A stretch of DNA of 64,000 bases, from the NCBI GenBank assembly GCA_023518375.1, contig CP068450.1:496001-560000 (forward strand), in the 5' to 3' direction. Below are positions 52,178-61,207 of this stretch, one piece after another. The notes under the pieces are model-generated. The model had not been told where the DNA came from, searched no databases, and worked only from the letters and a program-made list of their open reading frames with translations. A program made the translations under genes and the position numbers. The DNA comes from Candidatus Hepatincola sp. Av (GTDB lineage Bacteria; Pseudomonadota; Alphaproteobacteria; WRAU01; Hepatincolaceae). The stretch's first letter is position 1. Each line of letters starts with the position of its first letter.

Positions 52178-52476
52178 TTTTATTTTTATCCCCAGCCTAA
52201 ATAAATTCTTATATTCTCACTTAATCCTATATTCTTGCTAAAAGTTGCCTTTTACTGACCTTATATATACTGTATATATTTATTATAATCCACTAATTTT
52301 TTAGAGAGTAACTACTTTTATGCTATTTATTTATTAGCGTTAGTAAGTATAACACACAGATTCCCTATTATGTAGTGTTTTATAGCTAAGATTCAAAAAA
52401 ATAGATACTTTATCTTTTTTATATTATAAATATTTGTTATAATTTTATTATTAATTATAACTTAAGGATTTATATT

Positions 52477-52734
52477 ATGAGTAATAAAGATGTTGCGTAC
52501 TTTGATGCCATTACGGCAATTAACATTAATCAAGGGGTAGTGAAACTTATTTTAGGTTCACAAAATGTAGAAAAAATTACCGAAAATCAAGGTAAAACTG
52601 CACCAACCCCAAGTAAAGTTGTAGCTTTACCAATTAACGCTTTTATTTATACTTTAGCAGTATTTTTAAAAGAACCTAAGAATCAAGATATGATTACTAA
52701 AATGCAAGAAGCTGCAGGTTTAACTGAAAAATAA
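52477..52734 (+). CDS. Small conserved-looking hypothetical protein
   Basis: An 85-residue protein with AAGGA before its ATG and its own strong terminator. It has a central polar stretch and a helix VVALPINAFIYTLAVFLKE, then a Met/Lys-rich end. No signal peptide; cytoplasmic by appearance. I do not recognise a family. Confidence 0.65.
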   Translation: MSNKDVAYFDAITAININQGVVKLILGSQNVEKITENQGKTAPTPSKVVALPINAFIYTLAVFLKEPKNQDMITKMQEAAGLTEK

Positions 52735-52760
52735 GTAATTTTTATTTATTTTTCTAACTA

Positions 52761-52807
52761 TAAAAGTCTATAATCTATTATGTTAGTTATAGACTTTTAG
52801 TTTTTTT
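52761..52807 (+). terminator. Rho-independent terminator
   Basis: A perfect 12-bp stem (AAAAGTCTATAA / TTATAGACTTTT, 13 with the closing T-A) and a 13-base loop, followed by AGTTTTTTT. It ends the transcript of the 85-residue protein gene. Confidence 0.85.
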
Positions 52808-52964
52808 AATTTTCTTTTGTTTTATAACTTAAAGTAAATTGTTATATTTAGCAGATATTTTAAATATTTTTTTGAATTTGCTGTTAGCTAGTATTGTTAT
52901 CATCAAGTAACTATATAATATATAGATTTTATTTATATTTTAAGATATACTATGTTAGATTATT

Positions 52965-53786
52965 ATGTTAAAAAACACTCTTAACCATCTTTCTGCTTTT
53001 AAAAATGTAACTTTATTAGCCAATGCTATTAAAGAAACCTTACAGAACTCTATTAAACTTTACAGTTTAGCTTTTAAGCATTATAAAATTGCTAAGTTTT
53101 TTCAAAAAACATTTCATATAAATATAGAAAAACTTAAAGAAAGTTATATCTATATGGGCTCTAATCATTTAGAATTTTCACCTTTTAGTGGTATTTTAAT
53201 AAAAGATAGCCATCGTTTATTTGATATTTTTCCAAGAATTCTAGCACTTGATTCAAATCAACAATCTTTAAATAATTTAACTTTATTACTAGATAGTTCA
53301 TTTTGCCCATTAACAACTCAAATATTTAATTATAAAAAAGAAGAATTACCTACTAATTATTTGTTTGACTCCATTTCTTTACCACTAACCTTAGATAAAA
53401 TGGCAACTAATTTACAAGAGTTAGAGTTTATAATTTTAAAACTAAAAGAAATTTTGAATTCAGGAGGAATGATTTTTGGCTTTAGTGCTATTAAAACTAA
53501 CCAACCTCTATCTATTGAAGCTACAAACTATATTAAGCAACACAATTTACATGGGCTAAATTATAGTGCCCAAGATTTAGATAACTTACTATACAAACAC
53601 TTTGACCATATTGGTATTCTTAATGTAGGTGATTTAACTCTGTTTAGGGCTAGTATCAGTCCTGCAAAAAAAAATGCCGATAAACAACGCCCTACTTTAG
53701 AAAACACGGCTGGTAAAAAGGTAATAGTACCCAAAGACCATAAAATACAACGCTTTTTAGACTTTCGTAAACCAGATTTGTTTTAG
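52965..53786 (+). CDS. Possible class I SAM methyltransferase, divergent
   Basis: A 273-residue cytoplasmic protein. The segment FPRILALDSNQQSLNNL resembles the acidic loop of a class I methyltransferase, DSISLPLTLDKM the motif IV region, and LKEILNSGGMIFGFSAI the post-motif strand; these resemble the class 'BioC / AprM-like' pattern. The usual glycine-rich motif I is not visible, so activity is doubtful. A basic tail (ending KIQRFLDFRKPDLF) is extra. No neighbouring gene gives context. Confidence 0.45.
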   Translation: MLKNTLNHLSAFKNVTLLANAIKETLQNSIKLYSLAFKHYKIAKFFQKTFHINIEKLKESYIYMGSNHLEFSPFSGILIKDSHRLFDIFPRILALDSNQQSLNNLTLLLDSSFCPLTTQIFNYKKEELPTNYLFDSISLPLTLDKMATNLQELEFIILKLKEILNSGGMIFGFSAIKTNQPLSIEATNYIKQHNLHGLNYSAQDLDNLLYKHFDHIGILNVGDLTLFRASISPAKKNADKQRPTLENTAGKKVIVPKDHKIQRFLDFRKPDLF

Positions 53787-54040
53787 TAAAGCTGAATATA
53801 ATTTTAACGCTATTATTAATTTTAAAATAGTTCACTGTAAAAATTATAATATATAATTAAAAATTACTAAGAAACTAGGAGGTAAAAGCTAATATTACTT
53901 TTAAAGCAATTACTTTCAAAGCAAACAAAAATTAAAAATCAAAAGTATCATTCACTTGCTTTGGTGGATAAACAAAAACCTATACAAAGATAATACTTAA
54001 TAAAGTCCTAACATATTTATTAGCTTCTTACTTGATAATT
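53787..54040. other. Intergenic region with a strong ribosome-site-like AGGAGG
   Basis: It carries AGGAGG at 53877-53882 and a short frame from ATA 53892 to the stop at 53991 that would encode 33 residues. There is no ATG, GTG or TTG near the site. I do not call it a gene. Confidence 0.3.
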
Positions 54041-54976
54041 TTAATACTCGGCACTATAGTTGTAAAAGTCGCTAATATAGATGCCTATTTTAAAGGAAAT
54101 GGTTTGGTCAAGTCTGTTTTCTTCTTTTGTAACGGGAGGGTTTGTAACAGTTATTGGGTTATCTTCCCCACGATTTTCAGTATAATAACTTTCATAATGC
54201 TCTTCTATACTCTGGGAGAATACTTTGTAAGAAATGGCAAAGTATACACTTTGGGTCATTAGGAAACCAAAACCTATCTCAGCATAGCCTAAACTTTTAA
54301 AATCTAAATCTTTAGTTTCAACTGTATGAGAATAGCAATCTTGATTAACAGAAATCTTGCATCCAGTACCATCTGGGTTTTGTATTACATTATCATAGGA
54401 ATTAGTAACCAAGTCGTTATCTTTCAACGAGGCAATCCCCACATTGGTAAAAGCAAAAAATCTATCAGTTATATTATATTGCATAGTTAAAAAGCCTTTA
54501 AAACCACCATCATTAACTTTAAACTCATCAAGGACTTTAGAATCATAATAAATTATTCCTAAACCAGCCCCTATTTGAAAATTCTTACTTAAGAAAATTC
54601 CACCTTTTAAATCTAGATCAGCATAATATGAAGCATTTGAAGTAGGAGAAAATCCTCCACCAGCTAAGGAATAATCTAAAAAGTATCTCGTATCGGCTTT
54701 AGCAGTATTAGGGATAAAAAAAGTACCCCAGCAAAAACAAATTATAAGTACAACACTAGGAAAAGATAAATTAATATAACGTACCGATAGCCAAGCAAAA
54801 CAATATCTAAGACAAGAAGAAATACAGCATAATTTAGATATGTTAAAACCAGCATAAATAAAATAAATACCATAACCACAAATATTAGCAACCAAGTAAG
54901 TTACTCTAAGAAAAAAAATTTGAAACATAAAGCAAACAGAAACACAAAGGGAAACTAAGGAGTAATATTTTTTCAT
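54041..54976 (-). CDS. Outer-membrane-type beta-barrel protein with a hydrophobic, Cys-rich N-terminus
   Basis: A 311-residue frame. From residue about 95 (after PNTAKA, a good signal-peptide cut) the protein looks like a small outer-membrane barrel: YFLDYSLAGGG, ADLDLKGGIFLSKNFQIGAGLGI, FFAFTNVGIASL, and LGYAEIGFGF, with KIGIYISD near the end. The first 95 residues are unusual: several hydrophobic stretches and eleven Cys. No in-frame start with a ribosome site lies close to the AKA cut, so the long N-terminus may be real or the start may be non-canonical. Family unknown. Confidence 0.65.
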   Translation of the reverse strand: MKKYYSLVSLCVSVCFMFQIFFLRVTYLVANICGYGIYFIYAGFNISKLCCISSCLRYCFAWLSVRYINLSFPSVVLIICFCWGTFFIPNTAKADTRYFLDYSLAGGGFSPTSNASYYADLDLKGGIFLSKNFQIGAGLGIIYYDSKVLDEFKVNDGGFKGFLTMQYNITDRFFAFTNVGIASLKDNDLVTNSYDNVIQNPDGTGCKISVNQDCYSHTVETKDLDFKSLGYAEIGFGFLMTQSVYFAISYKVFSQSIEEHYESYYTENRGEDNPITVTNPPVTKEENRLDQTISFKIGIYISDFYNYSAEY

Positions 54977-55134
54977 AAACCACTAAACTATTGGAGAATA
55001 TATATGAAAGTATAACTTAATAAGCTCTTTACTTTCAATAGCTTTTATAATATTTGGTAGAATGTGAATGGAATTGTTTTTTGTGGTGAATTAAATAAAA
55101 AGTGTTTAATTTATTGATATTTATATAAAACAAA

Positions 55135-56625
55135 TTATAACTTACTTGCAGAACGCTGATATGTACAATCAATAATAAAAAATTCATAGTTTCCTTTCTC
55201 TTTTTTTGGTCTATTGTTGTTTATGTCAGTAAGTTTACCTATCTTCTTATCCATACTATTATCTACATCTAATATAACATAATAACCTTTAGCAGCATTT
55301 TCTGCTTTTACATATTTTTCTAATTGCTTACCTACTCTGTAACCATTTACTACTTGTTTATTATTAGAAAGCTTGATTTCTACTACTATTTTTTCATTAC
55401 CTTTGCTAAATTTAAAATCAACTGGTCCAAATCCAGCATCAGTTTCAGGGCTAATATCTATATTATTTTTTTCACAATTTAATTTAACAAAAGCAAAAAA
55501 TAACTTTTGCCAATATTTTTCATTTTTAGTTTCACCTTGTTGGTTAACTATTTCATTACCAAATCTATTATCTTCTATAAGACTTTTAAAAGAAGAAATA
55601 AGGTATGCAACCACAGTATCTACACTATCTTTATTAATATCTTTATCAACTTTAACATAAGGCTTTACAATATCATAAAAATTAGTAGCATCACCATCTT
55701 TATCTTGTTTTATATCATAAAAATCAAACACTTTTTTTTGTTGTGAGAATAAGTGCCACAATCCCTTAACCCACTCTTCATTTTTTTCTTTTTCTAGTAA
55801 TGGTTTTAAATGTTTAATGCCATCTTTTTTAGTTATTTGCTTTATAATATTTTGACAATTCTTACCTATATAGTTATTAGTATTTCTTCTTATTTCTTCA
55901 TCATTATTCATAATTTGTACGGTTGTATCAATTAAACTTTTCCAATAAGTATTAGTATTAGGTAATTTATTTAAAACATCTTTAGGTATTAAAATACATG
56001 GCTTATTATTATATGATAGTAATTCTATTTTGATAGCATCATCTCTTACAGTGATAATTACTTCTTTTGTTATAATATTTTGCTTATATTGTGTTTTAAT
56101 TGCTTGCAATACTCTTTTATTAAAATCTAGTATATTATTCAAGATAATAGAAATTGTCATATCACTAATCTTATCAGCACCTATACCTTCGCCAAATATA
56201 GGCATGAATCTAAATATTGCAGGATTAATTGTTTGTTTAGTTAAATATTTTTTTATATCTTTGACTATCTTAGTAGATTGTTTTTCTCCTACTCCTTTTC
56301 CTTTGGTATTTGAAGAGCTATATCCTAAAGCAATACCTGATGTTTCTTTAAATTGAAAATATTGAATAATATTTTTCTCTAAATCATCATTACCATCAAG
56401 ATAAGAATTAAGTTGACCTTGTATAACACCACTATAATATTCCAGAAAATTTTTATTAGCTTTTTTCATCTCTGGATGTTGAGAATGTTGCAAAAGTAGT
56501 GGGTCTATAAATAAATTAGTATCAATATTTAAGGATGAATCAAAAATACCTAATTCGTCTAATATATATCTATCAATTTTAAAATATATGGATACACTTT
56601 CTATAAATGTTATTTTTTTAGACAT
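55135..56625 (-). CDS. Stand-alone protein with a C-terminal PD-(D/E)XK nuclease-like domain
   Basis: A 496-residue cytoplasmic protein. The C-terminal third has the restriction-endonuclease-like core: an Asp in GFGPVDFKF, Glu-x-Lys in VVEIKLS, and a Gln/Glu helix GKQLEKYVKAENA, followed by GYYVILDVD. The N-terminal region (YILDELGIFDSSLNIDTNLFIDPLLLQHS) and middle are unlike any domain I can name. No methyltransferase, helicase or transposase is beside it; the nearest gene is tRNA-Arg. This suggests a single-gene defence nuclease, by inference. Confidence 0.7.
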   Translation of the reverse strand: MSKKITFIESVSIYFKIDRYILDELGIFDSSLNIDTNLFIDPLLLQHSQHPEMKKANKNFLEYYSGVIQGQLNSYLDGNDDLEKNIIQYFQFKETSGIALGYSSSNTKGKGVGEKQSTKIVKDIKKYLTKQTINPAIFRFMPIFGEGIGADKISDMTISIILNNILDFNKRVLQAIKTQYKQNIITKEVIITVRDDAIKIELLSYNNKPCILIPKDVLNKLPNTNTYWKSLIDTTVQIMNNDEEIRRNTNNYIGKNCQNIIKQITKKDGIKHLKPLLEKEKNEEWVKGLWHLFSQQKKVFDFYDIKQDKDGDATNFYDIVKPYVKVDKDINKDSVDTVVAYLISSFKSLIEDNRFGNEIVNQQGETKNEKYWQKLFFAFVKLNCEKNNIDISPETDAGFGPVDFKFSKGNEKIVVEIKLSNNKQVVNGYRVGKQLEKYVKAENAAKGYYVILDVDNSMDKKIGKLTDINNNRPKKEKGNYEFFIIDCTYQRSASKL

Positions 56626-56810
56626 GTTATAATTTTTTGGTTTGTTGTGTAAATAGTTAGCTTAGTAGTAAATAATATAACATAATATCATAAAGAGCCA
56701 GTAAATTAACTAAAGAGAGAGCAACAAGGTAAAAACCACTGGCAGAGATAAGTAAAAGTAAGATGTAGCATTAGTGTACAAGGCTAAGAATGTTTTATGA
56801 TAATAGAAAA

Positions 56811-56887
56811 TGGTGGACCCAAAACGATTCGAACGTTTGACCTACTGCTTAGAAGGCAGTTGCTCTATCCAGCTGAGCTATGGGTCC
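56811..56887 (-). tRNA. tRNA-Arg (TCT)
   Basis: A full cloverleaf of 77 bases on the minus strand with CCA encoded. The anticodon loop is CTTCTAA, giving TCT, which reads AGA/AGG, the favoured Arg codons in an AT-rich genome. Acceptor stem GGACCCA/TGGGTCC and TPsiC GTTCGAATC are intact. Confidence 0.95.
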
Positions 56888-56899
56888 ACTAGAACAAAT

Positions 56900-57208
56900 T
56901 TAATAATAATATAAATTTCTATCTTTTGTAAAGTTAAAATTATAACTTTTAGGTTTACGTAATACTTTTTGTGGTTCTAAAACTTGAACTTGTAGACCAT
57001 GATTTTTTGCATAAGCTACGGCTTCCTCTTTACTAGCAAACTTTAGGTAAAAAAAACCTCCTAAATTTTGCACTTGGCACCATGCCATAGCCGATTTTGT
57101 AAAAAATTTTCGTTCATCTAACGTACTTGCTAAAATCCAATACCGATTCCCATCCTCGCCAGCTTGCATTACATTCTTAGCTCTTTGATAAATTACATAT
57201 TTTACCAT
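56900..57208 (-). CDS. NDUFS4-like accessory subunit of NADH dehydrogenase (complex I)
   Basis: A 102-residue homologue of the mitochondrial complex I subunit NDUFS4 (ETC complex I subunit family). IYQRAKNVMQAGEDGNRYWIL at the start, MAWCQVQNLGGFFYLKFASKEEAVAYAKNHG, and the end RKPKSYNFNF are characteristic. It stabilises the NADH-binding arm of complex I. The family is practically restricted to alphaproteobacteria and mitochondria, so it implies aerobic respiration and supports the class assignment. Confidence 0.9.
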   Translation of the reverse strand: MVKYVIYQRAKNVMQAGEDGNRYWILASTLDERKFFTKSAMAWCQVQNLGGFFYLKFASKEEAVAYAKNHGLQVQVLEPQKVLRKPKSYNFNFTKDRNLYYY

Positions 57209-57242
57209 GGCACACCTAAAAATTTTTAACTACATTATTGTA

Positions 57243-58757
57243 TCATCTTTTATTAATAATGTCTTGCACTGAAACACCTGAATTATTTTTTAAGCTTAGA
57301 ATATCTGGGTTAGAGGTATTCCAGTATCTACGTTTAGCTAAATAATGAGCCACAGAATCACCATTCCTATCTTTTAAACTTAAAATCATGGGATCAGTAG
57401 TATTCCACCTACGATTCTTCCTAGCAAAAATATGAGCTAATGAAAAACCTTCTTCATCTATTAATACTAATAAGTCTTTATCTTGGGTTATCCAACGAGG
57501 ATTATACCTTCCTAATTCATGGGCTACAGTTCTACCATTTGCCATACTTAACATTAAAATAGACCTATCTTTAGTTACCCAATTATAATGCCCCCTTGCT
57601 AATAAATGGGCTACACTTAAACCATCTGTGGTAGATAGTTTTAAAATCATGGGATCTTCAGTATCCCAAGTACTATTATTTTTTGCTAAAGAATGAGCCA
57701 CCGTCCAACCATTACGTTCTGCTAACTTTAAAATTGTAGGGTTAGAAGTTTGCCAACCATTATGCCTCATGGCTAATACATGAGCCACGGTAATACCATC
57801 AACTCCCTTTAGCATTAATACCTGTTTATTATTAGTAGACCAATTCTTATTATAACGAGCTAATAAATGAGCCACCGTCCAACCATTAGTATCAGGCTGC
57901 ATTAAAATAGGTAAACTATTACTTTGCCAATGAGAATTATTTTTTGCTAATACGTGAGCAACCGTCCATTTATTTTCTGCCCCCAATAATAGAATTTTAG
58001 TAGAATTAGTTTGCCATAAAGGATTGTTTAAAGCTAATAAATGAGCCACACTTAAGCTATTATAAGTTGAGGCTAGCACCTTTTCATTACTGGTTTGCCA
58101 ATTAGGTTTAGTGTTTAAGCCTGGATTTTCTTGAAAAAGTTTCACTACAGCTAAAACTTCTGGCGTACCACCTTCTACATATTCAGTAGGAATTTCTTGG
58201 CGATAAGCCAACCAATAAGCTACTGAAATACCAGCTTTATTCGTTAATAACAATACCTTAGGATCTTGAGAAACCCAATTAGGATTCTGTAAAGCATATT
58301 TATGGGCTAGTGTATTGCCGTTTTCATCTATTATTTTAGATAAATTCTGAAAAGAATTATTTGCCTTAGTATTCAGTGCTGTTGCCTCTTGCTTCTTACC
58401 GCTTACTGTGGTTGCACTTGAGTTACCAACAGTTACAGAATTAGCAGAACTACCTGTTATATTATTATTGATGTTAGCACTTTGCTTATAAGATTTATTA
58501 CCACCTTCGGTTATTGCACCTATATTAGCTCTACTTTGTGCTGTAGAATTTATATTATTATCAGGTGCTGCAATAATAGGGTTAGAATCTTCCTCTGCTG
58601 CTTCTTGTTTATCTAGGGGGTTAATATTATTAAAAGAACCACCAGCAGGAAAAGTTTTATTAATAATAGGAGGATTCGTAGCAGATTCCGCCCACACACT
58701 TCCCAACATAATATAACCTATAAAAAAGACTAAGAGAAACTGAAGAGACTTCTTCAT
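57243..58757 (-). CDS. Secreted protein with 29-residue VAH repeats
   Basis: A 504-residue protein with a signal peptide (cut near SVWA) and an Asn/Ser-rich linker of about 120 residues. Then come about a dozen repeats; the last ten are contiguous, 28-29 residues each, starting with Trp and matching W-x-T-x-[DN]-x-x-[IV]-L-x-L-x-x-x-x-G-[WLID]-[TS]-V-A-H-x-L-A. The VAH-LA part resembles an ankyrin helix, but the period is shorter than ankyrin's 33 and the Trp is distinctive. It may bind another protein in the periplasm or outside the cell. Family not recognised. Confidence 0.75.
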   Translation of the reverse strand: MKKSLQFLLVFFIGYIMLGSVWAESATNPPIINKTFPAGGSFNNINPLDKQEAAEEDSNPIIAAPDNNINSTAQSRANIGAITEGGNKSYKQSANINNNITGSSANSVTVGNSSATTVSGKKQEATALNTKANNSFQNLSKIIDENGNTLAHKYALQNPNWVSQDPKVLLLTNKAGISVAYWLAYRQEIPTEYVEGGTPEVLAVVKLFQENPGLNTKPNWQTSNEKVLASTYNSLSVAHLLALNNPLWQTNSTKILLLGAENKWTVAHVLAKNNSHWQSNSLPILMQPDTNGWTVAHLLARYNKNWSTNNKQVLMLKGVDGITVAHVLAMRHNGWQTSNPTILKLAERNGWTVAHSLAKNNSTWDTEDPMILKLSTTDGLSVAHLLARGHYNWVTKDRSILMLSMANGRTVAHELGRYNPRWITQDKDLLVLIDEEGFSLAHIFARKNRRWNTTDPMILSLKDRNGDSVAHYLAKRRYWNTSNPDILSLKNNSGVSVQDIINKR

Positions 58758-59115
58758 TTATTAATATTACCCCAATCCAACTATTTGCTAACTTAATACT
58801 TAGCATTATTTAAGTTAAGTGTTATTTTAACACACAAAAAAGTGAATGAAAAATTATTAAACAAAATTTAACTAAGAAGCCCTAACTGAACTACATCTAT
58901 TAATTATTAGAAAAATTATATAAAAGTTTTTAGCTACCATTAAGCCCAATATCAATAAGTTTTTAATTACCCATAACCTTATTAACCAATAACATATAGG
59001 AAAAATTATTTTTACAACTATAAAAAACGTTAAGTTAAATGAGGTTTTATCAATAATGCCAACTACACGACAATAATAAAAAAAACTCCAAAAGCTAAGG
59101 AGTAGGAATCTAGTG
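58758..59115. other. Intergenic region downstream of the DUF6506 gene
   Basis: Holds the promoter of the repeat protein on one side and the hairpin at 59077-59103 on the other. No gene seen. Confidence 0.5.
59077..59103 (-). terminator. Terminator of the DUF6506 gene
   Basis: On the minus strand ACTCC, a nine-base loop, GGAGT and then eight T residues. The stem is short but the T run is good, and it lies 13 bases after the stop codon. Confidence 0.6.
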
Positions 59116-59442
59116 CTAAGGCTTCATTATTTCCGCTAAAACAGACCGATACTCAGGTCCGTACATGACAGTTCCAACAGGTACTTGCAAACCAACAGCA
59201 TCTGCAATCTTTGATACCCATACAGGACCAAATCCACCACACAATTCAATAGTTTGGACTCCATCATCAACAAGCTGTTTAGCTATTTTTATAATTGAGC
59301 CATCTAGTTTTGCTGAAGGGGCAAACCCTACAGTAATGAATACACATGTATTATTTTCATTACGATTTATAACAGTATTTTGTTCTGGGGAAAAATCAGG
59401 AGAGAGGTAGAAAAACGCCCATTTTTTTAGATTTGGAAACAT
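59116..59442 (-). CDS. DUF6506 family protein
   Basis: A 108-residue protein. KKWAFFYLSPDFSPEQN at the start and the sharply conserved VQTIELCGGFGPVWVSKI and VPVGTVMYGPE near the end match what I recall of the DUF6506 family. The Cys-Gly-Gly segment looks like an active or binding site. Function unknown. GGAG lies eight bases before the ATG. Confidence 0.7.
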   Translation of the reverse strand: MFPNLKKWAFFYLSPDFSPEQNTVINRNENNTCVFITVGFAPSAKLDGSIIKIAKQLVDDGVQTIELCGGFGPVWVSKIADAVGLQVPVGTVMYGPEYRSVLAEIMKP

Positions 59443-59601
59443 AATTTACACTCCAAAATAAGTTAAGTATATTTTTTTTATAAGGTTCGCTAGGAATATA
59501 ATAGCATTCTATAATTATAATAACTACAATAATTATTCCCAATCTTTCAAGGATTACATTAAATGTAAAACTTTGGCTAACTTATAGATTGCAAACTATA
59601 A

Positions 59602-59678
<77 letters not shown>

Positions 59679-60147
59679 AATTGAATTAATCGCTAAATAA
59701 TATAAGCAATTCATAAAATAAATCTTATTTTATATTAGTGAATTTAGTTAGAACCTAAAACCTTCTAAGTTGCTAGCATCTACCTTAAAAACAAAATCTA
59801 TTCTAAAATACTTTACCCTTTATTGCAAGGAGAATTATAATTCGTATAATTCATTTTTAACTGCTAATGCTTCATAGTCTTTGTTAATTAATCTTACAAA
59901 ATAAACTATTACTTACAACACATAATTCATTTTTACTAGTAATTCCTTGTAGTTAAATTTTATAATAAGAGATAGTTTAGTTATTATTCCAATAAGATAG
60001 ATATATTAACATTCTAAAGAACATATTAGTAGTTATGCAAAAAAAATTATCTGCTTACCTTTTGTAACTATATAGTTAGATTAACAAACTAAAATAATAG
60101 TTATATTACTAATTATGTTACTAAAGGTAACACTTTTAATAAAACAA
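59679..60147. other. Gene-free region between tRNA-Pro and the rhodanese genes
   Basis: 469 AT-rich bases with no gene, RNA or repeat that I can support. Confidence 0.5.
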
Positions 60148-60525
60148 CTATGTTGTACTATTTTCTTGAATTGGGTAGCCTTTATCTATCCATTCATTAA
60201 TACCATGTGTGAGGTTTTTAATTAATATTTTAGGGTTATCATTACTTTTAGAAAATAAAGTAAAAGATTTACCACCTCTTCCTCCTGAATTACAATAGGT
60301 TACCACAATAATAAATTCTGCATTATGAATTTTAATGTGTTCTGTTAAAGAAGTATCACTAAGAGTTTGGTATGGTAAATTAATAGCATTGTTAATATGA
60401 TAACTAAAATATTCTTCAGGCGTACGCACATCTATAACTATTACCGTATATTTTTCCATTAATAGTTTAAGTTCTTCGGCTGATATTTGCTCTTTTTTTA
60501 AGAGTTCATCATTTTGAGTTAACAT
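60148..60525 (-). CDS. Rhodanese-domain protein, copy A
   Basis: A single-domain sulfurtransferase-like protein of 125 residues. IVIDVRTPEEYFSYHINNAINLP is the conserved start of the domain, and the active-site loop is YCNSGGRGGKS with Cys as sulfur acceptor. The protein lacks a signal peptide. AGGAGG lies seven bases before the ATG. It follows the second rhodanese gene by 89 bases and is probably cotranscribed. Confidence 0.88.
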   Translation of the reverse strand: MLTQNDELLKKEQISAEELKLLMEKYTVIVIDVRTPEEYFSYHINNAINLPYQTLSDTSLTEHIKIHNAEFIIVVTYCNSGGRGGKSFTLFSKSNDNPKILIKNLTHGINEWIDKGYPIQENSTT

Positions 60526-60614
60526 TTTGATGCCTCCTGCTACGTTTCTATATATTCTAATAATACAAGATAAACAATAAAACTAATACTATAAACAAGT
60601 AAAGTAGTTAAAAA

Positions 60615-60971
60615 CTAAGCTGGTTCTTCTTCATCTACTAGGTCTTCTACAATAGGAAAACCTGCGGCAATCCATGCTTTAATACCGCCTTCTAAGTTAT
60701 ACATTCTAAAGTTTATGTCAGGGTTCTCTTCTTGTAATCTTTTAATAGCTATACCACTTCTGGTGCCACGAAAACATTGAAAAATTACTGTTTTAACTTC
60801 TTGCTCTTGCATGAATTTGATAATTTCTGCTAAGGAAACTGTTTCTAAAGGCATATGAATAGCATTTTCTATATGAGCTGCCATAAATTCTTCTTGTGAA
60901 CGAACATCTATCATAATTGCTCCTTTTTTTAAGAGTAATTCATGAGCTGCTGCAACCAAAATTTTTTCCAT
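60615..60971 (-). CDS. Rhodanese-domain protein, copy B
   Basis: A 118-residue cytoplasmic rhodanese. MIDVRSQEEFMAAHIENAIHMP and the active loop FQCFRGTRSGIA identify it, and GGIKAWIAAGFP is the typical end. It differs clearly from copy A (loop and C-terminus), so this is not a recent duplication. Rhodaneses move sulfane sulfur; substrates are unknown. Confidence 0.9.
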   Translation of the reverse strand: MEKILVAAAHELLLKKGAIMIDVRSQEEFMAAHIENAIHMPLETVSLAEIIKFMQEQEVKTVIFQCFRGTRSGIAIKRLQEENPDINFRMYNLEGGIKAWIAAGFPIVEDLVDEEEPA

Positions 60972-61087
60972 AATAGCTTCCTTTATTTATGTTGATAACT
61001 GTTCTTATTTTATTTTTTATTATAAGCTCTTTATTATAATCTAATTAGCTATTTACCACATAATATGTTGTTATTTTAACATATTTT

Positions 61088-61120
61088 CACAAAAGGCACT
61101 AATAATTTCTTATTAGTGCC
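61088..61120 (-). terminator. Terminator of the Tsx-like gene
   Basis: On the minus strand GGCACTAATAA, a four-base loop, TTATTAGTGCC and then TTTTGTG. The 11-bp stem is perfect; it lies about 88 bases after the stop of the porin gene and 117 bases before the rhodanese start. Confidence 0.75.
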
Positions 61121-61207
61121 AAGTTCTAGGTTAATTGTGTTGTGCTTTTTTTATTATCCATACAATAGAATTTGTTATTCTTAATTCTTATATTAGAACC
61201 TTACCTG

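Noticed and set aside
56600-56900. Integration at the tRNA-Arg gene by a mobile element carrying the nuclease gene
   Set aside because: No duplicated tRNA 3' end and no integrase gene could be found on either side.
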